Notes: generated from the sequence alone by a model not told the origin. Numbered from the stretch's first letter, positions 54,156 through 63,599 are shown. The stretch: DNA of 64,000 nt from Saccharospirillum salsuginis (GCF_014651855.1 NZ_BMXR01000018.1:1-64000); one strand, 5' to 3'. Numbers and translations: made by a program.

Positions 54156-55676
54156 TTACGCATCATTATGCAGGTCAACGAGTGGGGTTTCATCGTCTTT
54201 TTCCCGACGTTGACGCTGGGAGTCGTCGTTGCGTTCGGCTTCGAGCGCGGCGAGATAGGCGTCGTTGATGTCACCGGTGACGTACTGGCCGTCGAAAACG
54301 GAGCAGTCGAATTCGGTCACCTGCGCTTTGTGCGATTGAACGGCTTTCTTGAGGTCGGCAAGGTCCTGATAGATCAGCTTGTCGGCGCCGATCAACTCTT
54401 CGATCTCTTCATTGGTGCGGCCGTGGGCAATCAGCTCCTTCGCCGCAGGCATGTCGATGCCGTAGACGTTGGGATAGCGTACTTCCGGTGCGGCCGAGGC
54501 GAAGTAGACCTTGGCGGCGCCGGCGTCGCGGGCCATCTCAATGATTTCGTTGCAGGTGGTGCCGCGCACGATGGAGTCGTCGACCAGAAGAACGTTCTTG
54601 CCCTGGAATTCGAGGCCGATGGCGTTGAGCTTCTGCCGAACAGATTTCCGTCGCTGTTTCTGACCGGGCATGATGAAGGTCCGGCCGATGTAGCGGTTCT
54701 TCATAAACCCTTCGCGGAAATTGACACCGAGTCGGTTGGCCAACTGCAGGGCCGAGGTACGGCTGGTATCCGGAATGGGAATGACCACATCGATGTCGTG
54801 ATCGGGCCATTCGCGCATGATCTTGTCGGCCAGGGCGTCGCCCATACGCAGCCGGGCTTTGTAGACGGATATGCCGTCGATGATGGAATCCGGCCGGGCG
54901 AAATAGACGAACTCGAACATACAGGGCACAAGCCGGGCCTTGTCGAAACACTGGCGCATGTGCAGCTCGCCCTCGGCGTCGACGTAGACGGCTTCGCCCG
55001 GAGCGACATCACGAATCAGGGTGAAGCCGAGCACGTCGAGCGCGACGCTTTCGGAGGCGACCATGTATTCGGTCTTGCCGGATTCGTTCGGGCGCTCGCC
55101 GACGACCAGCGGTCGGATGCCGTGAGGGTCGCGGAAGGCAACCAAACCGTACCCCGAAATCAGGGCGACGGCGGCGTAGGCACCCCGGCAGCGACGGTGC
55201 ACGGCGGCGACGGCGGCGAAGATGTCGTCCGCTTCCGGTTTGAGCTTGCCCAGCAGCTGCAGTTCATGCGCGAACACATTGAGCAGGACTTCCGAATCCG
55301 AGGTGGTGTTGACGTGGCGCAGGTCGGACCGGTACAGGGCGCTGTTTAACTCGGCGGAGTTAGTCAGGTTGCCGTTGTGCGCCAGCACAATGCCGTAGGG
55401 CGAATTCACATAGAACGGCTGGCTCTCGGCCATACTGGAGGAGCCCGCCGTGGGATACCGGACATGGCCGATGCCGACCGTTCCGGTCAGGCGCTGCATG
55501 TGGCTGGTGCGGAACACATCCCGCACCAGGCCGTTGCTTTTACGCAGCAGGAAACGCCCTTCGTCCTCGGTCACTATGCCGGCCGCGTCCTGGCCGCGGT
55601 GTTGCAACACCGTTAAGGCATCGTAGAGTTGTTGGTTGACGGGTGTGTCACCACTGATGCCGACTATACCGCACAT
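54156..55676 (-). CDS. purF: Amidophosphoribosyltransferase
   Basis: A 506-residue enzyme catalysing the first committed step of purine synthesis (PRPP plus glutamine to phosphoribosylamine). The N terminus MCGIVGISG places the catalytic Cys next to the initiator Met. The glutaminase domain has HNGNLTNSAELN, and the PRPP loop is VLLVDDSIVRGTTCNEII. Length is normal. It begins 3 bp after the cvpA stop on the same strand. Confidence 0.97.
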   Translation of the reverse strand: MCGIVGISGDTPVNQQLYDALTVLQHRGQDAAGIVTEDEGRFLLRKSNGLVRDVFRTSHMQRLTGTVGIGHVRYPTAGSSSMAESQPFYVNSPYGIVLAHNGNLTNSAELNSALYRSDLRHVNTTSDSEVLLNVFAHELQLLGKLKPEADDIFAAVAAVHRRCRGAYAAVALISGYGLVAFRDPHGIRPLVVGERPNESGKTEYMVASESVALDVLGFTLIRDVAPGEAVYVDAEGELHMRQCFDKARLVPCMFEFVYFARPDSIIDGISVYKARLRMGDALADKIMREWPDHDIDVVIPIPDTSRTSALQLANRLGVNFREGFMKNRYIGRTFIMPGQKQRRKSVRQKLNAIGLEFQGKNVLLVDDSIVRGTTCNEIIEMARDAGAAKVYFASAAPEVRYPNVYGIDMPAAKELIAHGRTNEEIEELIGADKLIYQDLADLKKAVQSHKAQVTEFDCSVFDGQYVTGDINDAYLAALEAERNDDSQRQRREKDDETPLVDLHNDA

Positions 55677-55679
55677 GCT

Positions 55680-56171
55680 TTATTCACCTCCGACCGAGAG
55701 TATGGCGTTGGATGCTTTGTTGATGTATTCGCCGGTCCATTTGATGACCGGTTCGAAATAGGGGACGAACAGGGAGTCCTGCCAGAACTGATCGAGCGCG
55801 AACAGGCGCCCGAGCGCGAGTACGGCGACGACAATGACCAGGCCGCGCAGTAAGCCGAACACCATGCCGAGGGCCCGGTCGGTGCCGGTGAGGCCGGTCA
55901 TGCGGACGAATTCGCCGAGCAGATGGTTGATCAGGGCGCCGACGATGAGCGTGGCGACGAACAGTATGGCGAAGGCGGCGGTGTAGCGCCAGGCCGGTGA
56001 CTCGATCAGGTCGGCCATGACGACGGCGAGTTTGTCACTGAACAGCCGGGCGATGACAAGTGCGATGATCCACGAGGCGAGCGAAAGAGCCTCTTTGGTG
56101 AATCCCCGTTTGATGCTGATGAGTGAGGAAACGAGCAGTATCAGCAGAATTATCCAATCGATGGCGATCAT
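55680..56171 (-). CDS. cvpA: Colicin V production protein CvpA
   Basis: A 163-residue inner-membrane protein with four hydrophobic helices and the CvpA pattern DWIILLILLVSSLISIKRGFTKEAL (first helix plus amphipathic stretch) and GLLRGLVIVVAVLAL. It is paired with purF in most gammaproteobacteria. Roles in envelope homeostasis have been proposed. The 588-bp region upstream contains repeats C and D. Confidence 0.93.
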   Translation of the reverse strand: MIAIDWIILLILLVSSLISIKRGFTKEALSLASWIIALVIARLFSDKLAVVMADLIESPAWRYTAAFAILFVATLIVGALINHLLGEFVRMTGLTGTDRALGMVFGLLRGLVIVVAVLALGRLFALDQFWQDSLFVPYFEPVIKWTGEYINKASNAILSVGGE

Positions 56172-56287
56172 AGTGTACCCAACCAGAAAACGCGCGCATT
56201 CTAACAGACCCCTCCTGTTTTTGAACCAACTTGGGGTGGTGGTATTGGTCCGCGGACTGGAGGCGGGCTACATATTGCCCCGCATCC
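56172..56287. other. Gap upstream of cvpA, no gene seen
   Basis: Likely promoter region of cvpA. No open frame with family similarity and no recognised RNA was found before the repeat elements begin. Confidence 0.35.
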
Positions 56288-56400
56288 GCAGTGGCTGCCC
56301 GGTATACTCATTCGGGGTCGCCGTATACCCGTCCATGGGGGCTTGACCTCGGCATCCATGCCTCGCACATCCCCGAATGAGTACACCGGGCATCCACCGC
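56288..56400 (+). repeat. Palindromic element, copy C
   Basis: The two 30-bp arms (56288-56317 and 56371-56400) match as inverted repeats at 27 of 30 positions. They begin GC(A/G)GTGG(C/A)TGCC and contain GGT(A/G)TACTCATTCGGGG. The core reads TCGCCGTA, CCCGTCCATGGGGGCTTGAC, then the hairpin GGCATCCATGCC. Core and ends match copies A, B and D; the intermediate stem sequence does not. Confidence 0.85.
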
Positions 56401-56437
56401 TCGTTCACGTGCTCACCGAAAAACCCTTGGAACCGCG

Positions 56438-56551
56438 TAGGTTGAATCGGTACGTCTCCCGGCTTCGGGAGGTCGAAGGCCGTAAAAATCCAAAAAATTT
56501 GCGGCCATTCTGGAGATGTTGGATTACGCCCTTCGGGCTAATCCAACCTAC
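56438..56551. repeat. Imperfect inverted pair of GTAGGTTG repeats
   Basis: The left unit GTAGGTTGAATCGG (56438) is diverged; the right unit is the hairpin GTTGGATTACGCC/GGGCTAATCCAAC ending CCTAC at 56551, the reverse orientation of the repeat at 23594. It lies between palindromic elements C and D. Confidence 0.65.
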
Positions 56552-56580
56552 TTAACTGGTAATTGGCGTGATGGCCAGCC

Positions 56581-56703
56581 CCTGGGGCGGGGGCAGCCCT
56601 CCCAGGGGATGTGGGCAGCATGGATGCTGCCGTCAAGCCCCCAGGGATGGGTTGAGTGGGCGGCACCCCGCGCGGCCCCAGGGAGGGTTACCCCCGCCTC
56701 AGG
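56581..56703 (-). repeat. Palindromic element, copy D (reverse orientation)
   Basis: The arms at 56581-56608 and 56676-56703 are inverted repeats at 24 of 28 positions, with sequence CCTGGGGCGGGGGCAGCCCT unrelated to the other stems. On the minus strand the core reads CCCATCCCTGGGGGCTTGAC followed by the hairpin GGCAGCAT/ATGCTGCC (56614-56631). About 40 extra bases lie on one side of the core. It is 57 bp downstream of the dedD stop. Confidence 0.8.
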
Positions 56704-56759
56704 GGCGAACCCGGCCACGGAACCGGCAACAGAACCAGCCACAAATCCGTGGTACGCAG

Positions 56760-57332
56760 CTACGGCTGATACCGAACCACCAACCCCTGCAACCCGGTCG
56801 ACGCCTTGATCTCTTCCTTCAACGCCCGAACGGCGTCCAGTTCGGTGTCCGGACCGACCAGAACCTGGGTAAACAGGGTACCGTCCGACAAAATCACTTC
56901 ATTCACGTAGGTCTTGTACCCCTTCCCTCTCAATTCATCCCGCAATTCGGCTGCTTTACCGCTGTCCTTGAAGCTGGCGACCTGCACGCTCCAGGCCTTG
57001 CCGACAATGGCGGGTTGCTCGGCTTCCACGTTTGAGGAGGCGTTGTTTTCAGGAGCCGGAGGCTCTTCCTCGGCGGATTCGGCCACCCGGGTCTCTTCCG
57101 CGGGCACCTCCACCGGTGCGGGGGGCTCGTCCGGCAGACCGGGCAAGACATCCTGGGCCGGCTCGGCGACGCGGATGTGGGAAAGATCGGGCCGTTTGGG
57201 TTTCGGAGGAATCTGGGTGATTTTCTCGGGTATGCGGCCTTCGCCGTCCAACAGGACGGGGACGATGAGGAAAACCAAAGCCAGTATGACCAGCGCGCCG
57301 ACGAGGCGTTGCTGTATTCGTACGTCCAACAC
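56760..57332 (-). CDS. dedD: DedD-like SPOR-domain protein
   Basis: A 190-residue protein with a short cytoplasmic start, one membrane helix (LVGALVILALVFLIVPVLL), a Pro/Glu-rich linker (about 35-110), and a C-terminal SPOR domain (about 110-188, SVQVASFKDSGKAAELRDEL, QVLVGPDTELDAVRALKEEI). SPOR domains bind denuded peptidoglycan at the septum; DedD is a late cell-division protein. It lies between cvpA and folC, as in E. coli and Pseudomonas. Confidence 0.9.
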   Translation of the reverse strand: MLDVRIQQRLVGALVILALVFLIVPVLLDGEGRIPEKITQIPPKPKRPDLSHIRVAEPAQDVLPGLPDEPPAPVEVPAEETRVAESAEEEPPAPENNASSNVEAEQPAIVGKAWSVQVASFKDSGKAAELRDELRGKGYKTYVNEVILSDGTLFTQVLVGPDTELDAVRALKEEIKASTGLQGLVVRYQP

Positions 57333-57350
57333 CCTACTCCATTGATCGGG

Positions 57351-58586
57351 TCATGCCAGCGCGTCGAGCGCTTCCGAGACCGTAAAGAAGGAACCACAAA
57401 TGAGAATGGGCCGCCCGTCCGGGTCGGCGCAGGCGGCGTCGATGGCGGCCGCGACGGAATCATAGCATTGTGCGCCGGTCAGTGTCGCCCTGTCGCGCAG
57501 GGTCCGGGCGTCGAGGCCCCGGGGAACGTCGAGGTTGGCGAGAAACCACGTCTCGGCGATGGGCGTCAGAGCGTCAACGACGCCGGGGATGTCCTTGTCG
57601 GCGAGCATGGCGAGCACAATGCGCCAGGATTCGCCTTTGAGCCGGTCGGCCAGGTAACGGGCGGCGTGAGGGTTGTGGCCGACGTCAAGCACGATGCGCT
57701 GGTCACCTCTATAAAGTGTCTGCAGCCGGCCGGGCAATTGAACGCGGTTCAGGGCTGCCAGGGTTTGATCGGACGTCAACGTGAAGGGCGTGAACGAGAA
57801 GGCCTGGAGGGCCGTGGCCTGGTTCTGCAACGGCACCGAGGCGGTGATGCGCCCCCGGTCCAGAGTCCCGCCCCGCCACCGCAGTGCGTCGTCGGACAAG
57901 CCGTGTTCGTCACCGAACCGGTAGAGCGGGCAGTTCAGGTTTTCAGCGGCCTGGAAAACGGTCTCCGGCAGGTCGGGGCTGCCAAGAACAGCCGGTTGGC
58001 CGGGACGGAAGATGCCGGCCTTTTCACGGCCGATGATGTTGATGTCGTCACCGAGAAACGCCTGGTGGTCGCGGTCGACCGTGGTCACTACGGCGACATC
58101 GCAATCGACCAGATTGACGGCGTCGAGCCGGCCGCCGAGGCCGACTTCGAGAACCCACAGGTCAAGATCGGCCTGTTGGAAGACGACGAAGGCGGCCAGT
58201 GTGGTGAATTCGAAGTAGGTCAGGCTGATGTCGCCCCTCGCCTGCTCGACCTGTTCGAATGCCCGGATCAGGTCTTCGTCCGAGACCGGCGCCCGGTCAA
58301 TGACGACTCGTTCATTGAAACGGTGCAGATGCGGGGAGCTGTACAGGCCTACCCGGGCGCCGGCGGCCAGTCCAAGCTGGCGCAGGGTTTCGCAGGTGGA
58401 GCCCTTGCCATTGGTCCCGGCGACGGTGATGACGAACGGACGGTCGCGTCCGTCGCGGTTCAGCGGCAAATCGAGGTGTTGGGCTACCCGGGCGAGACGG
58501 TCGAGTCCGAGATCGATCGCCTGGCCATGTATGCGTTCGAGATAGGCCAGCCAGTCATCGAGGGTGCGTTCAGGCTGCCGGGGCAT
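57351..58586 (-). CDS. folC: Folylpolyglutamate synthase / dihydrofolate synthase
   Basis: A 411-residue Mur-ligase-like enzyme. The ATP loop is VAGTNGKGSTCETL, followed by YSSPHLHRFNERV and the Omega-loop segment. VVTTVDRDHQAFLGDDI and LDVGHNPHAARYLADRL are typical. It adds glutamate to dihydropteroate or folate. It overlaps accD upstream by 17 bp and is followed by dedD after 18 bp. Confidence 0.96.
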   Translation of the reverse strand: MPRQPERTLDDWLAYLERIHGQAIDLGLDRLARVAQHLDLPLNRDGRDRPFVITVAGTNGKGSTCETLRQLGLAAGARVGLYSSPHLHRFNERVVIDRAPVSDEDLIRAFEQVEQARGDISLTYFEFTTLAAFVVFQQADLDLWVLEVGLGGRLDAVNLVDCDVAVVTTVDRDHQAFLGDDINIIGREKAGIFRPGQPAVLGSPDLPETVFQAAENLNCPLYRFGDEHGLSDDALRWRGGTLDRGRITASVPLQNQATALQAFSFTPFTLTSDQTLAALNRVQLPGRLQTLYRGDQRIVLDVGHNPHAARYLADRLKGESWRIVLAMLADKDIPGVVDALTPIAETWFLANLDVPRGLDARTLRDRATLTGAQCYDSVAAAIDAACADPDGRPILICGSFFTVSEALDALA

Positions 58587-59433
58587 GGGTGAGCTTTTTC
58601 AGGACTCCGGCCAGGCGTTCACGCAACTGATGGCGGTGGACGATCATGTCGATGGCGCCTTTCTCCATCAGGAACTCGCTGCGCTGGAAACCTTCGGGCA
58701 GTTTCTCGCGCACGGTCTGTTCGATCACACGCGGCCCGGCGAAACCGATCAGGGCGTTGGGTTCGGCGATGTTCAGGTCGCCCAGCAGCGCCAGGGAGGC
58801 GGATACGCCACCGAAACACGGATCGACCATAACGGAAATATAGGGAATGCCGGCTTGATGCAGTTTTTCGATCGCGGCGCTGGTCTTGGCCATTTGCATC
58901 AACGAAAACAGCGCTTCCTGCATGCGGGCACCGCCGGAGGTGGCGAAGCACACCATCGGGATGCCGTCTTCGAGCGCAGCCTTGGCGGCACGGACGAACT
59001 TCTCGCCGACCACGGCGCCCATGGAACCGCCGAGGAAATTGAAATCGAAAGCCGCCACGACAACCGGCTGCCCTTCCACCGTGCCTTTTACGACGACCAG
59101 AGCGTCGTTTTCACCGGTGGACTTCTGGGCGGCTGCGAGGCGGTCCTTGTAGCGTTTGGTGTCCTTGAATTTAAGGCGATCGACCGGTTTGACGTCCGAG
59201 GCGATCTCGATGCGGTTGTCGGAATCGAGGAAGAGATCGATGCGCCGACGCGCACCGATCCGGATGTGATGCTCGCATTTGGGACAGACGTCCTGATTGC
59301 GCTCCAGCTCCGGGCGATACAGGACGGCATCGCACTTCGGGCATTTTTTCCAGAGTCCTTCGGGAACACTGGATTGTTGGCCCGTGTTGGATCGAATCAG
59401 GGACGGTACGATTTTGTCCAGCCAGCTGCTCAT
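58570..59433 (-). CDS. accD: Acetyl-CoA carboxylase carboxyltransferase beta subunit
   Basis: A 287-residue protein with an N-terminal C4 zinc ribbon (CPKCDAVLY and CPKCEHH) and a crotonase-fold body with MVCFATSGGARMQEALFSLM and the acyl-CoA site GGVSASLALLGDLNIAEP. With AccA it forms the carboxyltransferase for malonyl-CoA synthesis. It overlaps folC downstream. Confidence 0.97.
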   Translation of the reverse strand: MSSWLDKIVPSLIRSNTGQQSSVPEGLWKKCPKCDAVLYRPELERNQDVCPKCEHHIRIGARRRIDLFLDSDNRIEIASDVKPVDRLKFKDTKRYKDRLAAAQKSTGENDALVVVKGTVEGQPVVVAAFDFNFLGGSMGAVVGEKFVRAAKAALEDGIPMVCFATSGGARMQEALFSLMQMAKTSAAIEKLHQAGIPYISVMVDPCFGGVSASLALLGDLNIAEPNALIGFAGPRVIEQTVREKLPEGFQRSEFLMEKGAIDMIVHRHQLRERLAGVLKKLTHAPAA

Positions 59434-59466
59434 CGCTTCCTCATCATCCGTTCAAGGTGGTCGGAA

Positions 59467-60276
59467 TTATGCGCGATCCATGGCGGTGCGCATATCGCCC
59501 AACAACTTAGACACTTGTGAAGAAATTTCAACGGCACTGGCCGATTGCAGCTCTTCAACAATACGAACCAGGGCCGATCCGACGATCACACCGTCGGAGA
59601 CCCGGGAGACGTTCGCCGCCGTTTCGCCGTCCTTGATGCCGAAGCCGACACAGATCGGCAGGTCGGTGTGCTGTCCGATCCGCTCGACCCGCTTCGCCAC
59701 GTCATCGACGTTCAGGGTATTGGCACCGGTGATGCCTTTCAGCGAGACGTAGTAGATCCAGCCGGTGGATTGCTTGCAAATGGCATCGAAGCGTTCTTCG
59801 GTCGTGGTCGGCGTGACCAGGTAGATCAGGTCCAGCTCCGCCGCACGCAACTTGGGCACCAATTGCTCGCCTTCCTCGGGCGGCATGTCGACGAGAAGGA
59901 GGCCATCGACACCGGACTTGGAAGCCGTGTCGATGAAGGTGTCGTAGCCCATCCACTCGACCGGGTTCAGGTAACCCATCAAAACGACCGGAGTCTCGGT
60001 ATTGGTTTCGCGGAAGACTTTGACCACGTCCAGTGTCTTGCGCAGGGTCATACCGGCTTCAAGCGCACGCTCGTTGGCCAACTGAATGGCCGGACCGTCG
60101 GCCATCGGGTCCGAGAACGGCATGCCCAGCTCGATGATGTCGGCACCGGCCGATACCAGAGCGTGCATCAGCGGCAAGGTCACATCCGGGCGTGGGTCGC
60201 CGGCGGTCACGAACGGAATCAGGGCCTTGCGGCCCTGGTCTTTCAAACGGGTAAAGGTACTGGCGATTCGACTCAT
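59467..60276 (-). CDS. trpA: Tryptophan synthase alpha subunit
   Basis: A 269-residue TIM barrel with catalytic Glu in DIIELGMPFSDPMADGP and Asp in DGLLLVDMPPEE, plus the phosphate loop GFGIKDGETA. It cleaves indole-3-glycerol phosphate to indole. It follows trpB after 9 bp. Confidence 0.97.
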   Translation of the reverse strand: MSRIASTFTRLKDQGRKALIPFVTAGDPRPDVTLPLMHALVSAGADIIELGMPFSDPMADGPAIQLANERALEAGMTLRKTLDVVKVFRETNTETPVVLMGYLNPVEWMGYDTFIDTASKSGVDGLLLVDMPPEEGEQLVPKLRAAELDLIYLVTPTTTEERFDAICKQSTGWIYYVSLKGITGANTLNVDDVAKRVERIGQHTDLPICVGFGIKDGETAANVSRVSDGVIVGSALVRIVEELQSASAVEISSQVSKLLGDMRTAMDRA

Positions 60277-60285
60277 GGTGCTCCC

Positions 60286-61500
60286 TCAGACCGACAGGCC
60301 GTCAATGGCGGCGATGGTGTGTACGTCTTTGTCGCCCCGACCGGACAGATTGACGACGATGCGCTTGCCGGGCCCCATCTCCTTCGCCAGTTTCTTGGCG
60401 TAGGCAATGGCGTGTGAAGATTCCAGCGCCGGCATGATGCCTTCGGTGCGGGTCAGTTCGCGAAACGCGTCCAGTGCCTCGTCATCCGTCGCGGCCACGT
60501 ATTGGGCGCGACCGCTGTCTTTCAACCAGGCGTGCTCCGGTCCGACGCCCGGATAGTCGAGACCGGCCGAGACCGAGTGGGTACCCATGATCTGACCGTC
60601 TTCGTTCGCCATGATGTAGGTCCGATTGCCGTGCAATACACCCGGCCGACCCTTGGTCAGCGGGGCCGCGTGTTCGTTGCCGTTCAGGCCGCGACCGGCG
60701 GCTTCGACGCCGTAGATCTGCACGGACTCGTCGTTCAGGAACTCCCAGAACAGCCCGATGGCGTTGGAACCGCCGCCGACACAGGCGACCAGCGCATCCG
60801 GCAGTTCACCCGCCTGTTCCAGCATCTGGCGACGCGCCTCGCGGCCGATCACCGAGTTGAAATCCCGCACCAGGGTCGGGTACGGGTCCGGGCCCGCGGC
60901 GGTACCGATGATGTAATAGGTATCGTCGATGTTCGTCACCCAGTCGCGCATGGCCTCGTTCATGGCGTCTTTCAGGGTCTTCGACCCGGAGGTGACCGGC
61001 ACCACTTCGGCGCCGAGCAGACGCATGCGATAGACGTTCAGCTTCTGGCGCTCGACGTCCTCGGCGCCCATGTACACCACGCACTTGAGCCCGAGACGAG
61101 CCGCAACGGTCGCCGAGGCCACACCATGCTGGCCGGCGCCGGTTTCCGCGATGACCCGGGGCTTGCCGCCGTGTTTGGCCAGCAGCGCCTGGCCGATAGT
61201 GTTGTTGATCTTGTGCGCGCCGGTGTGATTCAGGTCTTCCCGCTTCAGGTAGACGTCCGCCCCACCCCAGTTCTTGCTCAGGCGGCGGGCGAAATACAGA
61301 GGCGACGGCCGGCCGACGTAATGGGCCAGGTCCTCATCGAACTCGCGGCGGAAATCCGGATCGTCTTTCATCCGCTTGTACATGGCGGACAACTCTTCCA
61401 ACGCGTCCATCAGGGTTTCGGACGCGAAACGGCCACCGTAGGGACCAAAGTGGCCGCGGGCGTCCGGATAGGCGTGATAATCGGTAATCTTGGTCGTCAT
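60286..61500 (-). CDS. trpB: Tryptophan synthase beta subunit
   Basis: A 404-residue PLP enzyme with the PLP Lys in NHTGAHKINNT and phosphate loop VGGGSNAIGL. It condenses indole and serine to tryptophan. Its start overlaps the trpF stop by 4 bp. Confidence 0.98.
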   Translation of the reverse strand: MTTKITDYHAYPDARGHFGPYGGRFASETLMDALEELSAMYKRMKDDPDFRREFDEDLAHYVGRPSPLYFARRLSKNWGGADVYLKREDLNHTGAHKINNTIGQALLAKHGGKPRVIAETGAGQHGVASATVAARLGLKCVVYMGAEDVERQKLNVYRMRLLGAEVVPVTSGSKTLKDAMNEAMRDWVTNIDDTYYIIGTAAGPDPYPTLVRDFNSVIGREARRQMLEQAGELPDALVACVGGGSNAIGLFWEFLNDESVQIYGVEAAGRGLNGNEHAAPLTKGRPGVLHGNRTYIMANEDGQIMGTHSVSAGLDYPGVGPEHAWLKDSGRAQYVAATDDEALDAFRELTRTEGIMPALESSHAIAYAKKLAKEMGPGKRIVVNLSGRGDKDVHTIAAIDGLSV

Positions 61501-62135
61501 GCTGTCTCTCTTTGAGCATCGGCCAGGCGGACCTGGCGTACGAATTCAGTCATCTTGTCCGGGGATTTTTCGCCCTTGGCGGCCTCGATGCCGCCGCTGA
61601 CGTCCACCCCGAGCGGTCGAAGGGTGCTGACCGCCTCGAATACATTGGCCGGGCCGAGGCCGCCGGCGAGCACGATCGAGCTTCGCCATCGCTCGGGGAT
61701 CAACTGCCAGTTGAAGGTTTCGCCGGTTCCACCGGGCTGTCCGGGCTTATAGGCGTCCAGCAGCAGGGTCTGGGCATCGCGGTAGCGTTCGAGATCCGCT
61801 TCCAGGGAAGCGCTGTCGCGTACACGCAGGGCTTTGATCCAGGGCTTGTTGAAGCCTTGACAGAATTCGGGGGACTCGTCGCCGTGAAACTGAATAACGT
61901 CGATCGACACCCGCTCGAGAACCCGCCGAACCTCGTCTTGATCGGGGTTTACAAACAGGGCTACACGGGTGCAAAACGCCCCGGCCAGATCGGCCAGTTC
62001 AGCGGCCATCTCGATGCTGACCGCTCTGGGGCTCGGTGGATAGAAATTAATCCCGATGGCATCGGCACCCAGATGATCGGCCATTTCGACATCGGCCGGT
62101 CGTGTCATCCCACATAACTTGATTCGCGTTCGCAT
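61497..62135 (-). CDS. trpF: Phosphoribosylanthranilate isomerase
   Basis: A 212-residue TIM barrel started at 62135 (MRTRIKLCGMTRPAD); a longer frame to 62186 is not family-like. The conserved Cys in IKLCGMTR and the Asp in GVDVSGGIEAAKG are the catalytic residues. It heads the trpF-trpB-trpA-accD-folC string. trpC and trpD are not here. Confidence 0.95.
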   Translation of the reverse strand: MRTRIKLCGMTRPADVEMADHLGADAIGINFYPPSPRAVSIEMAAELADLAGAFCTRVALFVNPDQDEVRRVLERVSIDVIQFHGDESPEFCQGFNKPWIKALRVRDSASLEADLERYRDAQTLLLDAYKPGQPGGTGETFNWQLIPERWRSSIVLAGGLGPANVFEAVSTLRPLGVDVSGGIEAAKGEKSPDKMTEFVRQVRLADAQRETA

Positions 62136-62262
62136 GGATAGTCGCGTCTTAATGAGGTCTCGGCGGAGGAAAGACAAGTCTAACAAAGCTCAAGGGGTTC
62201 GCCCAATGCTGTTATTGGCAAGGTGTCGGTGCGCCGTTTGAAATGTGAATTGACCGGTAGCC

Positions 62263-62400
62263 GTAGGGTGGGTACTGCCCACCAAGACCCAACTGTAACT
62301 TTAACCCGGTCCATAATGATACATGGCCGAAGTTTTATACTGCGTCAATCGGCTTCGTAGCGGCTACATTGATCGTTTTGGTGGGCGGTGCCCACCCTAC
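62263..62400. repeat. Inverted pair of GTAGGGTGGG repeats between trpF and truA
   Basis: GTAGGGTGGGTACTGCCCAC begins at 62263; its inverse ends CCCACCCTAC at 62400, about 90 bp apart. It occupies most of the 344-bp gap. Confidence 0.8.
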
Positions 62401-62426
62401 AGCAGGTTTGCGGCCGAATTGATGTC

Positions 62427-62470
62427 GGATTACGTCTTTGGCTCCGAGGCGTCGGACCGATCCAACCTAC
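62427..62470 (-). repeat. Degraded GTAGGTTGGAT repeat unit
   Basis: CGGATTACGTC...GATCCAACCTAC is a decayed reverse-orientation copy of the hairpin at 23594 and 56518. Confidence 0.5.
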
Positions 62471-62479
62471 AAACCCGAC

Positions 62480-63325
62480 TCAAACGTCCGCCAGGCCAGG
62501 AAAGCCGTCCAAAAATGCAGGACCGGGTTCCCGGTATGGCAGGTCGTTTCGCTCGTACTGGGCCCGAATGAAGTAGAGACCGGCGGCCGGGGCGGTGACT
62601 CCGCCGAGGTTACGGTCTCGCGTGGCGAGGACTTCGGCCGCCCATTCCACCGGTTTGTCGCCCCGGCCGATCTCGATCAGCACGCCCATGATGTTGCGCA
62701 CCATGTGGTAGAGAAAGCCATTGGCGCGGGCCTGGAGAACGATCAGGCGGCCTTGCTGGACCAAGGTGAGCTCCCGAACTTCTTTGACCGGGGACTGGGC
62801 CTGGCAATTGGCGGCGCGGAAGGCGGAGAAGTCATGTTCGCCCAGCAACAGGTCGGCGGCGGCCTGCATCCGTTCGACGTCGAGCGGTCGGCGCTCCCAG
62901 GTAAGACCGTCGCGGAGAATGCCACCGGGGACGGGAGCGTTATAGACGATGTAACGGTAAGCCCGCTCCTTGGCGGAAAAACGGGCGTGGAATTCGTTAT
63001 CGACGATTTTAGCCCATTGAACACTGATGTCCTTCGGCAGCAAGGTATTGGTGCCGACGCACCAGCCGTACTCCTTGCGCGCGCTGAAGGTATCGAAGTG
63101 AATGACCTGGTTGCTGGCGTGCACACCGGCGTCGGTGCGACCGGCGACGATCAGGTCCACCGGGTGATTGGCCACCCGCGAGATGGCCCGGGTCAATTCG
63201 GCCTGAACCGTCGGTACGCCGGATTTCTGAATTTGCCAACCATAGTATTCGCTGCCGCGGTATTCGACGCCCATGGCGATGCGATACCGGTGGTCGGGGT
63301 GCGCGAATGGGAAAATTTCCGTCAT
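62480..63325 (-). CDS. truA: tRNA pseudouridine(38-40) synthase TruA
   Basis: A 281-residue protein. The catalytic Asp is in LIVAGRTDAGVHASNQVIH. FSAKERAYRYIVYN and FLYHMVRNIMGVLIEIG are diagnostic. It modifies uridines 38-40 in tRNA. Its start codon lies only 4 bp from the end of a 268-bp MITE-like element, so the promoter or ribosome site is supplied partly by that element. Confidence 0.96.
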   Translation of the reverse strand: MTEIFPFAHPDHRYRIAMGVEYRGSEYYGWQIQKSGVPTVQAELTRAISRVANHPVDLIVAGRTDAGVHASNQVIHFDTFSARKEYGWCVGTNTLLPKDISVQWAKIVDNEFHARFSAKERAYRYIVYNAPVPGGILRDGLTWERRPLDVERMQAAADLLLGEHDFSAFRAANCQAQSPVKEVRELTLVQQGRLIVLQARANGFLYHMVRNIMGVLIEIGRGDKPVEWAAEVLATRDRNLGGVTAPAAGLYFIRAQYERNDLPYREPGPAFLDGFPGLADV

Positions 63326-63328
63326 TTA

Positions 63329-63596
63329 AGGAGCCTCTGAATAATTCCCCCCGGGGCTCTGGCTTATCCGAGGGACGCTGCAACAAGGCGGACTCATGCA
63401 GGAATGTTTGGACCTTTCAAATGAGTCCAACGCAGTGGCAGTGTTCCTCGGAAAGCCCGGAAGGGCGCGGCTAAAACGTCCCGGCCCGGCGTTGCACTTC
63501 TTGACAAGGACTAAGGCCATTGCGCTGCGAAGTGCGCCTTGTGCCAGAACGTTTTAGCTCGCGCAGAGTCCCGGGGGGAATTGTTCAGAGGCTCCT
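63329..63596. mobile_element. MITE-like element with 33-bp terminal inverted repeats
   Basis: The 33-bp ends (63329-63361 and 63564-63596) match as inverted repeats at 31 of 33 positions, starting AGGAGCCTCTGAA. No open frame looks like a transposase, so it is non-autonomous. An internal partial palindrome (GGCTAAAACGT with ACGTTTTAGC) is present. No target duplication is clear. It sits between fimV and truA. Confidence 0.8.
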
Positions 63597-63599
63597 ACA

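Noticed and set aside
63326..63520. Short frame inside the MITE-like element considered as a transposase fragment
   Set aside because: It begins and ends within the terminal repeats and shows no DDE or Y1 motif.
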